NCBI GenBank assembly: GCA_013399875.1
Contig: VXAZ01003885.1
Coordinates: forward strand, 620,330 to 684,329
Length of the DNA stretch: 64,000 nt
Direction of reading: 5' to 3'
Origin: Gymnorhina tibicen
Lineage: Eukaryota; Chordata; Aves; Passeriformes; Artamidae
This document shows, piece by piece, positions 1 through 12,030 of this stretch (its first letter is position 1; each line of letters begins with the position of its first letter). Under the pieces are notes generated by a model, which saw only the letters and a list, made by a program, of their open reading frames with translations, searched no databases and had not been told where the DNA came from. A program made the translations under genes and the position numbers.

Positions 1-3000
1 GATCCCCAGAACATCCTTCAGATGAGCTAATAAAATGACTGGAGACCTTGCAGATGTGCAGGGAAGGGCTAACACCTGGGTTTGGAAGAACAGAAGAAAA
101 AGATCCAATAGAAAGGCAAATGCTGCATTGTGAGTAGCAAACTGGAATTTAAATGCAACAAGTCTTCAATTTTTAGAAATAGACTCAGAAAAAAAAAAGA
201 ATAGAAAACTGGTTGAATTTTTTTCCTCATTAAACCATGTTCTGTGCTTTTCATACTGTCCCTTCTTTCCTTTGAGAGCTTTTTGAGACTCAATGAATTG
301 CTTTGTAAATGGTTATAAAGTGGAAAATGCCCCTTAAATGGTGAGATTTTGCCAGAAATAATGCAGCCCAATGGTTTAGGGTGAGCATAGTAAGCTTTTA
401 TAATTTCATCCCTTTTGTCTGTCTCTTGTTCTCCCCCTCCCCAGCTCTAAAGCCTTGGGGTGGCAGGGGGAGCAGCATCTCCTTTGTTAGATTTATATAA
501 CTGCTCAGGGAGGAACAGAACTTGCATAGGGGAAATCTCATTTATCACTGGCACTGCTTCTAAACTTGGACTTCTAAGACAGATGTGAGGAGGATGAACA
601 AGACTCCAGGGAGGTTGAAATGTATTTTCTTAGGGATAATGGCAAGTCTTCCTAGAGGAATCTCTTGTTTCTGTAGACTGGATGCCCTTAAGCTGCTATC
701 CTGACACCTCTCTCCATATTTCTGACTTCCTGGTAATCAAAGCTGAAATGATTCTCAGAATTACTACATTTAAATGAACTGCTGGCTGGTACTGTGATTC
801 AAGGATGATTTAAAAAAAAAAAATAGTGATTTTGAGGTTGAAGTCTATTCTGGGCTGGACTGTAATACAGAATAATCTGCTGGCTATCCAAGTAAATTCT
901 TGTCCATTATTTAAACATTTACTTGGCTTTGATACTGCGGCTAAAATGAAGATAATCAGGTTTTGAAATCTAATTTAGAAAAGGCAAAATATTTTTTGGT
1001 ATCATTTGAAAGCAGACAGAACACGAATAGTTCCCTTTTATCAGGGATCTGTACCAGAGCAAAAAACTCAGAATCTGGTTTTTGACTCTGCTGCCATAAA
1101 AAGCAAATGCCACTGCTTGTTTAATGTTTTCTTACTAATGAACCCAAATGTTGTGACCTGGGTCTGTGAATGTGCTTGATTTGTAATCAACTTCAACTGA
1201 CAAGCTGTACTGCTGCCTTTTTTTGTTGTTTATTTTTGAAGGGATGTGATGCTTGAAATGGTTCTTTTCATCTTTGAGATGCTCCCAGCAACTGTGTGTG
1301 CTCTGCTAACGAGCCACGCTGCCCCTGCCTTTATGTTTGCTCACTGGCACTCCTGCCAGTCTGATACACGGAATAAAGCAGCTAATTCCAGGCAGTGCTC
1401 TGAGGCCAAATTCGTGGTTTGGGTGGGAATTGAAGGGTTGCACGGATGAGATCTGATGAATAGGAAGGGATGATCAGGATGCTGAAGTGATGCTGTATGG
1501 TCTGGAAAGGGGAATGGGATCTTTTTTGCATTTGTAGTATGATCCATAGCCCAGTGAACCTGCTGGCAGTGAGGAAAGCCCAGCTACGGGAAAATCCTGG
1601 TCTCAGTGTACCTGTGGTGGGATGGTTACCAGGAGTGGGTGATCACCTGCTGCTTTACTCTCAGGTTTCTTGAGGAGGAAATAATGACAAAAATGAGCTT
1701 TTCCTCAGTCTGTCTGGCAATAAAAGCTGTTCCCTCTTCAGAAGTGCAGCAACCCCAGAAATCAGGAGATGAAACACAGACCTGTGAAGCATCTTGAGAG
1801 CAGTGCCTGCACAGACAGGCTGCACTGGGGGATGTTTCAAATTTGGTTTCAGGTGAGGAGGCAAGGGGAGACCGAGGCTCTGTGTGCAGGGGAGTTTATT
1901 TAAAGAGTAGCAGCACAAATCTCATTATGGGGTGTGCTGCAGGATCGACCTGTCTGTGGCATTAACAATGAAAATTGAGGTGATTGCTGGCAGAAAGCAA
2001 CTTTGTGCCCCAAGAACTGCAGAAATTCGTAGCAGCAGAAGCCAAAAAAAGTTGTGCAAGGCTTATGAATAGACAGTAAGGATTTAATAAGCTAAAAGTG
2101 CCCCTTGAAAGGTGCTTGAGTTCCTAAGGGGAGTTTGCAGTGTCCTAAGATTTTAGTGATCATCTTCCACCAACCTGCTGAAGCTGTAAGTGGCCTGGTG
2201 CTATAAATGCCTCAAAATTGGACACTTGTAAAAGCCAAAACTTTGTATTTTCAAATTCATGCCAAGAGCCTGGAAGTGAAAAGAAATCAGGGCGGTTTGC
2301 CTTGGAAGAAGGTGGGCTTCTGTGAAGGGGGAGGTATAAAGTGTTGGCGTGGGGACTCGCCTTGTTGAAATGAAGTAATGCACTTTCCAGGCATGCAGAG
2401 CAAAGCTGAGCACCCTGGTGAGTGTAGAACTGTGTGCCAGCAGAGGATAAGCCACGAGCTGGTCTCTGGTGAGAGGATTTGGGAATGACAAGAAACAAAT
2501 TGCTGAGTCTGATGGTCCTGGGCCAAAGACAAAGTCTGGTAACCAGAAATGAAAACTACTTTTGGGGAAAGCTTTACAAATAGGTTGTAGCCAGGGCTGT
2601 AGGAATCTTTGACTTCCAGCCAGGCATTTATAAAGGAAGTTTGCTGTATTCAGCAACCACTGAGATACAGATTCACATGGAGGGTTTCAAGGCAAAACCC
2701 CAGAAAAGAGGACTATTCTATGCCTGCAGAGAATGCTGAGAGTTAAGCGTGTCTGAAATTGAGGACAGTGTGTCTTAGCAGAAGAATTTGCTGAATGGAT
2801 CAGCAGGGATGATTGATAGATATGACTTGGCATGTAGGGATGGTAAAACCATGAATGAATTTTCCATTTGAGGTGGTTCCTCTGCTCTGTACAGACGTGA
2901 CTTGCTGTTTGTGCTGTGTGTTACTGTCTGTGTGGCCAGAGGAAGGAACTGAGAGTTAGGTGAACACCTCACCTGTGGACAGGGATAATCAAGATTAAAT

Positions 3001-4779
3001 GCTATAAATAAGGTGGCTTATCCCAGGGGAAGCCTGGACTTTTCTGAGATGAGCAAGAAGTGTTGAAAGACACGCTGTTGTAGTGAGGATTGACAGGGTT
3101 TCCATACTGAAGGAAATGGACCTGAACACTTGTCAGTGTTGGAAAAGGTGTTTCAAAGATGACAAGAAGTGTGGTTTTGCTCCCTCTTTTCCTCCTGGAG
3201 CCAGCTGTGAAATGTTTGAGATGGGGAAGGATGTTTGGTAAGAGAATGATGGTTTGTGGGTGTGTTACCCTAAGTGCCAGGGTCCTATGGGTTTGTCAGG
3301 CAAAGCTGTGCTGTTATTGCAGATTTCTACTCCATTTTCAACATGTTCAACACCCACTGCCTGCTGGGGGGTGCCTTGTGTGTTGAGCAAAGAGGATTTG
3401 CCTAAAATCTGTAATTTTTAAGGTCCCTGGAACTGTTGGGGTAGTTTTTTGTCAGCATCAAAATGATGCCAACCAAGATCTCAGCTGAAGCAGCTTCATT
3501 TTTCTCCCAGAAAGTAAAATTTATTGGCAAACAATCAACTTCATATTCATCAAGGTCAGCACCTACAGAGGAACAGGGTGTCTCCTAGCTCTAAAAACAA
3601 AACCTTTTTTTATTTTAATTTATGTGTCAGTAAGACCCATCTGGTAAGCTTTTTATTTTTGTCAGAAAATACACAGATAACAAAGAACAGCTTCAACAAC
3701 TTCATTTCTTAAAAGGCTTAAAATGCATGAAAAAACAAAGCTTTTTTTTTTTAATAATTAAAAGAAAACAAACATGAAAACAAAGATGGAAAACTCAAAT
3801 GGCCTGTGAAATTAAATAAATGAGAGGAATTCTGAGAGGAGAAGGTGCCTGGCCAAAGAACAGAACCAACTTAGCATATCTAAGTATTTTTAATGTGGTA
3901 CAGTTTTCCCACAGAAATCACTTGCAGGAGGTGTCATTGAGGTTCTGCTGTCACCCCACCCCTTGAAATAGGGTTGGACTGAAGTTTTGTTATGTGCTAA
4001 CCCTCAGCACATGGCTTTGCCTTCACTGTGTGCTCCTTGTGACCCAGCACTTGCTCTGACACGGAGAAGGTTTTTTTCCTCTGCATTCCCTTCCTTCAGC
4101 ACGATGATTGAAAAAGTTTTGTGCATTGATTGATTTCTCTGCTCTGAGATATTGATTTGGTTTGTGGAAAATGGTCAAATAAAATCAAGTAGTGTTTGGT
4201 GCAGACTGAAAATCATCTTTTCCAGCCTCTTGGTGATTAGATCACACTGGGCTTTTTTTCTTTGCACATCCTTCTCAGCCTGGCACGGAAAGCCCTTGTG
4301 ACAGTTTGGCTGCAAGACCTCAGTAAATAGCTCAGTTGTGTTTGAGGTTTTTTAAAACAAACAAAAAAATCTCCCTGTTCAAGAAATAAAGACTGATACA
4401 GTGACCGGACCCTTTGTTCATCCTACCCATAAGAGGTGAGACTGGCATTTTTTAGGTAAATTTAGCTTCCAGTTTCCCAGGTGTTAATGGCTATGAATTT
4501 ATTTTTTGCCTTCTACCAAAAAATAAACCGATCAACAACAAAAAACCCTCATCCCCCAAACAGAAAAATCTCCCCAAAAAAGCCATGACCCACCCCAACA
4601 GACCTCTTGTATTTTCATTTTATCTGAGAAGCTGGTTACTGTTATCACTAGAGATTAGGATTTTGATAAGAATTGCTGAACAGCCACATGAATGATATTA
4701 TGCCTTTCAATTTATTAAATTAAATTTGGTAACTCAAAAGAATTCTACAAAACCTGAGGAAGTCAAACTGAAGCCCAAA
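1..4779. other. Noncoding DNA, no gene seen
   Basis: AT-leaning unique sequence with no exon-like open frame flanked by splice sites and no recognisable repeat family. It contains short A/T runs (about 191-202, 812-823, 3,742-3,752) and an A/C-rich simple stretch at about 4,515-4,605. Open frames here are short, overlap on both strands and resemble no protein I know. It could be intergenic or intronic. Confidence 0.6.
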
Positions 4780-4780
4780 C

Positions 4781-5030
4781 CCTGTTCAGCCTGAAAGAGG
4801 AGAAATTTAGGTTATACAGAAGGGGAATTGTTCCCTGTGAGGGTGGGGAGGCCCTGGCACAGGGTGTCCAGAGAAGCTGTGGCTGCCCCTGGATCCCTGG
4901 CAGTGTCCAAGGCTGGACAGGGTTTGGAGTAGCCTGGGACAGTGGAAGGTGTCCCTGCCCATGGCAGGGGGTGGGAATGGATCTTTAAGGTCTCTTCCAA
5001 CCCAAACAATCCCATACTTCTATGATTCTG
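4781..5030 (+). repeat. CR1 LINE fragment, 3' end
   Basis: The segment runs from the CR1-like words 'cctgttcagcctgaaag' through 'ccctggatccctggcagtg' and 'ccatggcagggggtggg' to the terminal 'cttctatgattctg'. This is the 3' untranslated end of an avian CR1 retrotransposon in plus orientation. It is 5'-truncated, as is normal for CR1, and has small internal deletions, so it is old and inactive. Confidence 0.93.
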
Positions 5031-8000
5031 TGTCTGGATACCTCTGAGGGCTACAGGCATTTTAAACTCAGGTGTGGCAGAATGGTTTTCTGCCCAGGAG
5101 CATGGACATCCAACCCCTCCTGACAGAGACAGGCCAAGAGCCTTTTTGGACCTGAGTTCTGGGGTTTGTAACACCCAAGAGAAGCTGGGCAGCAACACCC
5201 ACTGAGAGAGGAAGGGCTGGCAGCTCCAGGTGGCACAGAGTGAGGCACTTGGGTTTATCTGCAGAGAGCACCAGGTGAGGATTGAAGCAGCACTTGGCCC
5301 CTGAAGGGCACTGCAGGACAAGGGAGAAATGGAGAGTATTTTCATCCTGTGGACAGCTGCATGGTGGTCAAAGCACTGAGAGGAACAAGAGTTCACACTG
5401 GAGGATTCTTTTGCATCTGAGGGGTGAAGGGAAGGTTTAAATAACTTTGTTTGTTGATAGCAGCACAATGGCAGCTGTGCTTTCTGTGCTGGGGGACACT
5501 TCCTCAGAGCAGCACACACAGAGTGCACTGAGCAGCCCTTGAACGCTGGTCTCCACCACCTTAAAGGCTTTGGAGTGCACAAGATCCACCTTAATGTTGT
5601 TACACAGGAGACCTGGACAGTGAGTGCTCTTAGCTCTGGGTCGCCTGATGGCTGCAGGTGATGTTCCTGCCACTGCAATCCCATTTATTTTATGCCTGCC
5701 CATTTGGAGCAAGGAGTTGCAGTCATTGTGTCAGATGTGAATGGTTCTTCTGCTGCACTGTCAGCTGAATGACTCGAGCTGTGTTGCTCCCTCGCTTCAG
5801 TGTGCTGCTATTGTAAGAGAACATTTTCAGGGGACTAAAGATTTATTATAGGAACAGTTGATTTGGCTTTCACTATAACATTAAATGCTCTTATTCTGTT
5901 TTCTGTGAAATAATTTGTTTCCTTTTGTTGTCTCTGCTAAAAGTATTTCAACAACTTGGTGGAAGAATAAACAGACATAGCTTCAAAATAACTCCAAGCA
6001 GCAAGAAATTTTTTAAAATTAAAAGAGGAGAAAACAGGTATGGGGGAAGCTTATTATTTAACACTTTGCTGCAATGATGAATTGCCTAGTTTCCAGCGTT
6101 TTTATTGCTGTTCATGTGACATCAGCTTGCTTTCTGAAGTCATCAGGTGAAAGAAAAATGAGGGATTCTTGTGACTCACATTGAAATCTCTGCTTCACGT
6201 ACTATAAAAAACTTTGGTTAATTAGGTATTAGCATAGGAAAAACAAATAGATTTAAGGCAAAGATGTGTTTTATTTGGAAGTTTTAGTCCTGAATACTTC
6301 TCTGTGGAGCAGAGCTATTTCTCAGTTGTAAGCATAAATGTTCTGTTGTGTGGGTTAGCAGCATATTGTGCTGCCTCAACTCTCCATCAGAAAACAATCA
6401 TTTTATTCAGCACTGTTGTACCAATGCTTGAGCTTCTGTGGGTAAAAGGTGGAGGGATGCAGATGTAATCCAAATCGAGATTTCTTGCTAAGTCTGGTTG
6501 TTTAGCTTTGTCCTAACAACAGGAAAACTGGTAATGCCTCTGTCCTCGGCACTTCGATCACTCTTCAGATTCAAGGAGCTTGTGGAAAGAGGAACAGGAG
6601 TTATTACATCAGACAGAAATATACATCAGAAAAATATCAGTGCTGGGGAGAAACCCCTGGTGAGCTGTTGGGCTGGCAAAAGAGTTGTGTGTTCCCCTCT
6701 TATGCCCCATCAAGGCAGAGAGGAGCACAGGAATAACAATGTTCAACTGGTTACTCCCATCTTCAAATGTTCCCGTATCAAAATGCTGCCTCTGAGCAGC
6801 TGTAGGTGCTGAGAAGTTTCCCGGGTAGCTGGTTCTGGTCTTGCTCCCTGTGGCTGCACTTTGATCTGCTCCTGGATCAGGTGTGGTGTATTAGGAGGCA
6901 ACTTCCCAGTCCTGATTTTTCAGGGTTACCATTCTGTGGTTTGTTTTGTTGTTAAGCCTGTGTCTGCAGGAGCAGGACTTTGATATTGTCACAACAGTTT
7001 GTGGGTGAACTAAACCATATTTGCGGAGTGTGCTTAGGATTTTTTCAACTTAATTGTTTTCTAAAGATTGCTTATTAGCACAGTTTCCCTGAGGCAGAAT
7101 GCAAGGTAGGTGAGTTACTTCATATTTGCATTAAGGTACCTTGGGTGCTACAGGTTTGGCAGGAGCCCCTTGCTATGTTTTGGCATCTGCTGTCACTTTG
7201 AATTTCTGGTGTGTGAGGTGCAGGGACTGTTGGTAGTGCATAAGGAACTCCTATGACAAATGCAATTGTGTGCTCTGGAGTGCCTTGTGACTTTATGTGA
7301 GAACCCATTTTCTCCTGAATCCTTTGCTTCATCCCAGGTTGTGCAATGAAATGGATCGATGGCTGCCAGCAGGTTGGGCTGCAGGGTCTGCATGGGCTGT
7401 CCCTACCTGTGCTGAAATAAGGGGAGAGGTGGAGTACACCCAAAAATCTGTGTGGGAGAACACTAAATAAACCATGTGAGCACTTCTGATAGGGCTGTTG
7501 AGATAGATAAAGCTGTACTTTGTGCAAGTGTCTCTTGGTGTATTTTCTCATTGTAGGGCTCTTCTAAGTATTGCTGAAGTGCTGTTTCCCTGCTATGAAT
7601 TCCTGGAGTGAAAACCAGAGAAGCAGGCAGAGCCACCTCTCCAAGAGACCCTGTAATTACATTTTTGACGGCTCAAGGCTGGTGTTTGTCTTTTTGTTTG
7701 ATGCTGGCAGGAGCTGTGTAGCAAAAAGCCTTTTGAAGTTAATACCTAATTAAGATGGATGGAGAAGGTCACAGCCCCTGGTAGTGCTGTTGGTTCAGGC
7801 TGTTGGCTGCCTCAGGAAGACATCAGCAGGAAGATTTACAGGGAGCTCTTCTGTGCATCCAGGTTGGGAAATGTTATTTAAAAATCAATGGGTAAACAGA
7901 AGTCCTGAGTTCTGCACACAGAGAGGGCTGTTTGCCAGATGGGAGAGCCAAGGTACTTAACTCACTTACCTATCAGAACATCCTTGTTCCTGTCCTCCTC

Positions 8001-10849
8001 CGATCAAACACAGTGTGAGAGGGGTTTGGAACTGGAAATGTTGGGGCTGCAGTCCCAGGGGTGGAATGTAGATGCACCCAGGGTTTGGTTGTCAGGCTGT
8101 AAGTAGAGCTTTGGCTGATGTGTGATCTGTGCCACCACAGCTGTGTTACTGCTGGTCCTCATGGCACTACAACACTGGCTCTAAGTACAGGATGTGAGCA
8201 CCAAAATAAGGGTTGGGATGTGTTTTTGAGCATGTTCCCAATCCTGAGCTGATGTTGGTGTTTCAGTGTATGAGCATACACTGAAAAACCAAGTGAAACC
8301 CAGAAAGGAAGTGAACCTCAGACCCCATGGCACAGGGGAAAGGGAAACACAAGACAAAATTCTGGGTAATGCTAAATTCATTAAAACTTTTCAGAGCCCA
8401 GCTCTGTTCATTGTGCACTGTGGATTTGGGACACTGAGAGAGATACTGAGATTGTCTGACCTCTATCTTACGATAACAAGTGAACAAGACAGCCAGACCA
8501 TTTCCTAAAGGGATGATGTGTTTTGTGTGACTACAGCAGACATGGAGTAATGAGTGCTTGAGTTAAGGAAATTCCCACTGCTCTTAGATTAGATGTAGAA
8601 AAGCAAATTAAAATGTAGCCTGTTTAAGTCTGCTGTGTGCACCTCTGAGTTTGAGAGCAAAAGCCTGCCCCGTCCTTCTAAACTGAATCCCAGCTTGGTT
8701 ATGTTTGCAGCCTTACTGCTCTTTATTTGCTGCCTCTCCTCAGCCAGCTTTTCAAGCCTTAGATGAGGTGTTACTGCTAAATTACAGAAATATGGCCTGA
8801 AGGTGGAAAGCTAGAAGGAGGTGGTGCTGTTAGGTAAGCCATAATTTAGTGTATTCACGCAGGCCCCAGTAAATGTTTTGCACCACTTAAAAATTCAGGA
8901 TGTCTAGTGAGAAAACACTGTTGGATAATGGCAACACAGAAACTAGCTTCATCCTGGGTAATTTCTTCCAACTGGAAATGAGGTCTTGTCGGTATTTCCT
9001 GAAGAGTAAAAGCACTTTTCAGATGAGCTCTGGTAACCCGGATTCGAGCCTCCTTTGCACGGGATGGCTTGGTCATGCCAGAGGGATGGAAGGCATATCT
9101 AGGTCTAGTGGTGGGTGGGATGGCACGTTAGAACAGAGAGAAACCCCCTGAACTTCTCCACACAGCTCCATTTGTTCCAACTACGACCTTGTTTCTTTGT
9201 GTCAGTTTGTTATTGCTGCCTCCTACACGTTGCTTAGCACGTTGGCCCTGGCGTGGTCTCTCCTGCTGCTTCACAGAGTTGGAAAAATACCTCCTCGTGC
9301 CTGCAGTCAGGGTGTGTGGTTAAACAGGGGGGCTTTGGGGAGGTGTGTGTATGAAGATGCGGAAAGATGGCTGGTTTAACTGTGTGAAGCTGTGTGGGGA
9401 TTATAATTGGGCTTTATACCAGCTCAGCTAGTCCAGAATGGGTATTTTCTGCAGATAATTTCAATTACATTTAATTCTTCTTGCTGTCCATGAAAATGGT
9501 TACCACAGCAGAAACCCAAGATTTGTTTATTGTACATATTTCTCTTTAAAAGCTAATGAAGAAGTCCTTCAGTAGTACTGAAAGAAAAAAAATGGAAAAA
9601 GGTGGTAATACAGGTTCAATAACATTCTAAGTATGCTATTACTAATTTTGGAGGAATTTAAGCTGGGATTAAATTAGTTTCTTTATTTTATTTAGTCCAG
9701 CAGCACCTTGGATTAATTATGGGGAGAGAAATTGCAAATTGGCTATGCTAGAAGAGATTGAAACACTCAGATTTTTATTCTCCACTTATCTCTGCTCTGG
9801 TGGTCTACTGATCTAGATATTTAACAGTGTTCATTAGGGATGCACCTTTTCTTTAGTTTTTTGAGGCTCCATTTAGGAATGGGAGCTCAGCCTTAGATGA
9901 CACGAGGAAAAAGATCCCTGGTATTAATAGTTTGGTGTGTGTAGAAGTCTGTGCCACAGGGCAGCGACAGTTTGGAAACATTTTAAAGGAAGTATTTACA
10001 GTAGATCTGAGGATTTCCTCCTGTTTGAAGTCCTGGAAAACAGTGCTGAGGGTTTCTGTGCCTGACTGATTTTTGCTGAGCAGACCACCTTGCTTTGCGT
10101 CAATATTGCAGATGAGTGGGAGAGGATATGTGTAGGGACTTGGGGAATGTATTGCCCTGTGTATTCAGCGTGGGGATGCTGCCAGGAGGCTGGGGAGGGA
10201 GGAGGAGGACCTTTGGGATCATCACCCAGGGAATTTGTTGGTTTTCCGATAGCTGTTTTGGGGGATGGATCATTGTTTCCTCCATCTGCTACACTGAATG
10301 CTCAGCTATTGCCCTATATTTTTTCCTTCCTTTACCCACGAGTGCTGTTGATTCATTGGCGGAACAGGGAGCCACACATACGTAAGCACTCGGAAGAGGC
10401 AGTGGGAGGGTTTGTGCTGAAATTTGCTTTGGACATTGAGCCTTCCAGGTGAAGCTGTTGGCAGCTTGCAGAGGAGTGGGAGCACCTCCTCTGGCCCATT
10501 GTCCTGCTCCTCCTTTTCCATCTTCCACGGCACACACACTGCCCCGTGTATATTCACCCAGTGCATTCCTTGGGTCCTGAGTTTAATTGCTCTGACCCCG
10601 CTGTGTTAATTCATATTGGAAATTATTCTCAGATGAGTGATGGTTATTGGAAGTGGATATTAAATATTTGGTGAAAAACCTCTTCTAGCATAGCCAATTT
10701 TGGAGCACTGCAGAGAAGTGATGTCTGTCAGGGTGCTGTGCTGTGAATTTTGCAGGGTGTATCTGAGTGAATGCTGAGATGGAGAGAATTGTTTGTTTAT
10801 TCTGAGATGAGTCAGGATGTGGTAGGGTCAGGCCACCAGAGAAGTGTCT
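5031..10849. other. Noncoding DNA, no gene seen
   Basis: No exon, RNA gene or repeat family recognised. The notable item is a minus-strand stop-free frame of 290 codons (4,812-5,684) whose C-terminal third is antisense CR1. The remainder resembles no protein I know, and I treat it as chance. The plus strand is visibly richer in G and T than in C and A. Confidence 0.55.
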
Positions 10850-11140
10850 GGGGGTGACTGAGAACAAGTAGAAATAAAGTAGGCTGTGAAGAAGAAACAG
10901 AACAAGGAGATTCTTAAGGGCTGTGGAACAGAAGAATTTAAGGCAGAAGACAGAATGGGAATTTGAAAGTGTGTGAGGAAGAAGAGTGGAGGGAAAAATG
11001 TTTGGAGCAAAATAACATTTGCTAAATTGCTTAAGAATTAAAGATTAGATGGAATGACTGAAGAAGTTGCTGTAAAACTAAGCAGTCATGAAATTGAGGA
11101 AGTAGTTAGCACAAATATCACACGAAGACAGGCACGGAGG
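10850..11140 (+). repeat. Purine-rich stretch
   Basis: About 290 bases in which the plus strand is dominated by A and G (many gaagaag, gaggaag and aacaag words) with few pyrimidine runs. It is not a perfect microsatellite. It may be a decayed simple repeat or just local strand asymmetry. Confidence 0.45.
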
Positions 11141-11779
11141 GCTTAGGAGGATGTTATTTGGCAAGAATTTTCCTTAAATTTAACCCATGTGTGTAATATT
11201 TCCCGTGGGAGTGATGAAGTCTTTGTGTTCTCAGGCTGAGGAGTCTCTTGAGGACTTTGGCATTGCAGTCCCTGGGGAGGGATGAGGCAAAGCTCTGTCT
11301 CCCAGCTCCACAGAGCCTTGACGTGTGTCAGAGCTTCCTGGGGAGCCCCAGCACTGGGCACCTCGGGTTTGGGGGCAGGAGGAGCTGTAGGGCTGAGGCT
11401 GTGTCTTTTCCTGCTGCCATGGACTTTGGGGTGGCTGGAGGACAGTGCCTGAAGTTTTCAGGTTGCTTTAAAAAAATTGCATTATTTTTCAGCTGGTCCA
11501 GTGTAGTTGTCCAATGGCCTTGTGTTGAGCAATGGGATAACATGAGCTTGGGGTCATCATTCTTGAGACTGACCCTGGCCTTCAGATCTCTTCCTCCGGT
11601 TGTTCAGCCTTGTTTTAAACTGTTATTATTAATCAGGTTATTCCTTGGGATGGTATATATTACCTCTGTGTGGTCTTTTGCTTTGCAGTTTATGGTTTAG
11701 GCAGAAATGTTGTTTCTGCGTTTGGTCAGAGGACACCCCATTGTCACAATCCTCTGCCTAACACCCCTACAGCCAGGCA
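11141..11779. other. Noncoding DNA, no gene seen
   Basis: Mixed-composition sequence. The plus-strand stop-free run of 150 codons at 11,248-11,700 has no recognisable motif, domain or splice context. I treat it as chance. Confidence 0.5.
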
Positions 11780-12030
11780 TAAATGAGATGTGAATTGCTG
11801 GTATTTATTAGTGTGCTACACTACAAAGTACTTTATAGCCTTTCTGTCATATGTTTCAAACCGTTCCACTTCAACCAAACAAATTGTCCGGGCTTAATTT
11901 CCGAGAAATCATTGTCAAAATTGCTGAACCAGTTTAATTCTAAAGCACATATTTATACTGAGCTGCACAAAGCACACCGCCAAGCGAGATTACAAATGGC
12001 AGAGAGGAAAGTTTAATCAGAAATGAGATT
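11780..12030. promoter_or_regulatory. Candidate conserved noncoding element
   Basis: A repeat-free AT-rich segment that keeps several CpGs (accgttcc, tccgggc, tccgag, accgcc, agcgag) despite low GC. It has TAAT/ATTA-type words near 11,893-11,943 and 12,014-12,036. This is the look of a constrained vertebrate enhancer, but no alignment was possible, so the call is inference only. Confidence 0.25.
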
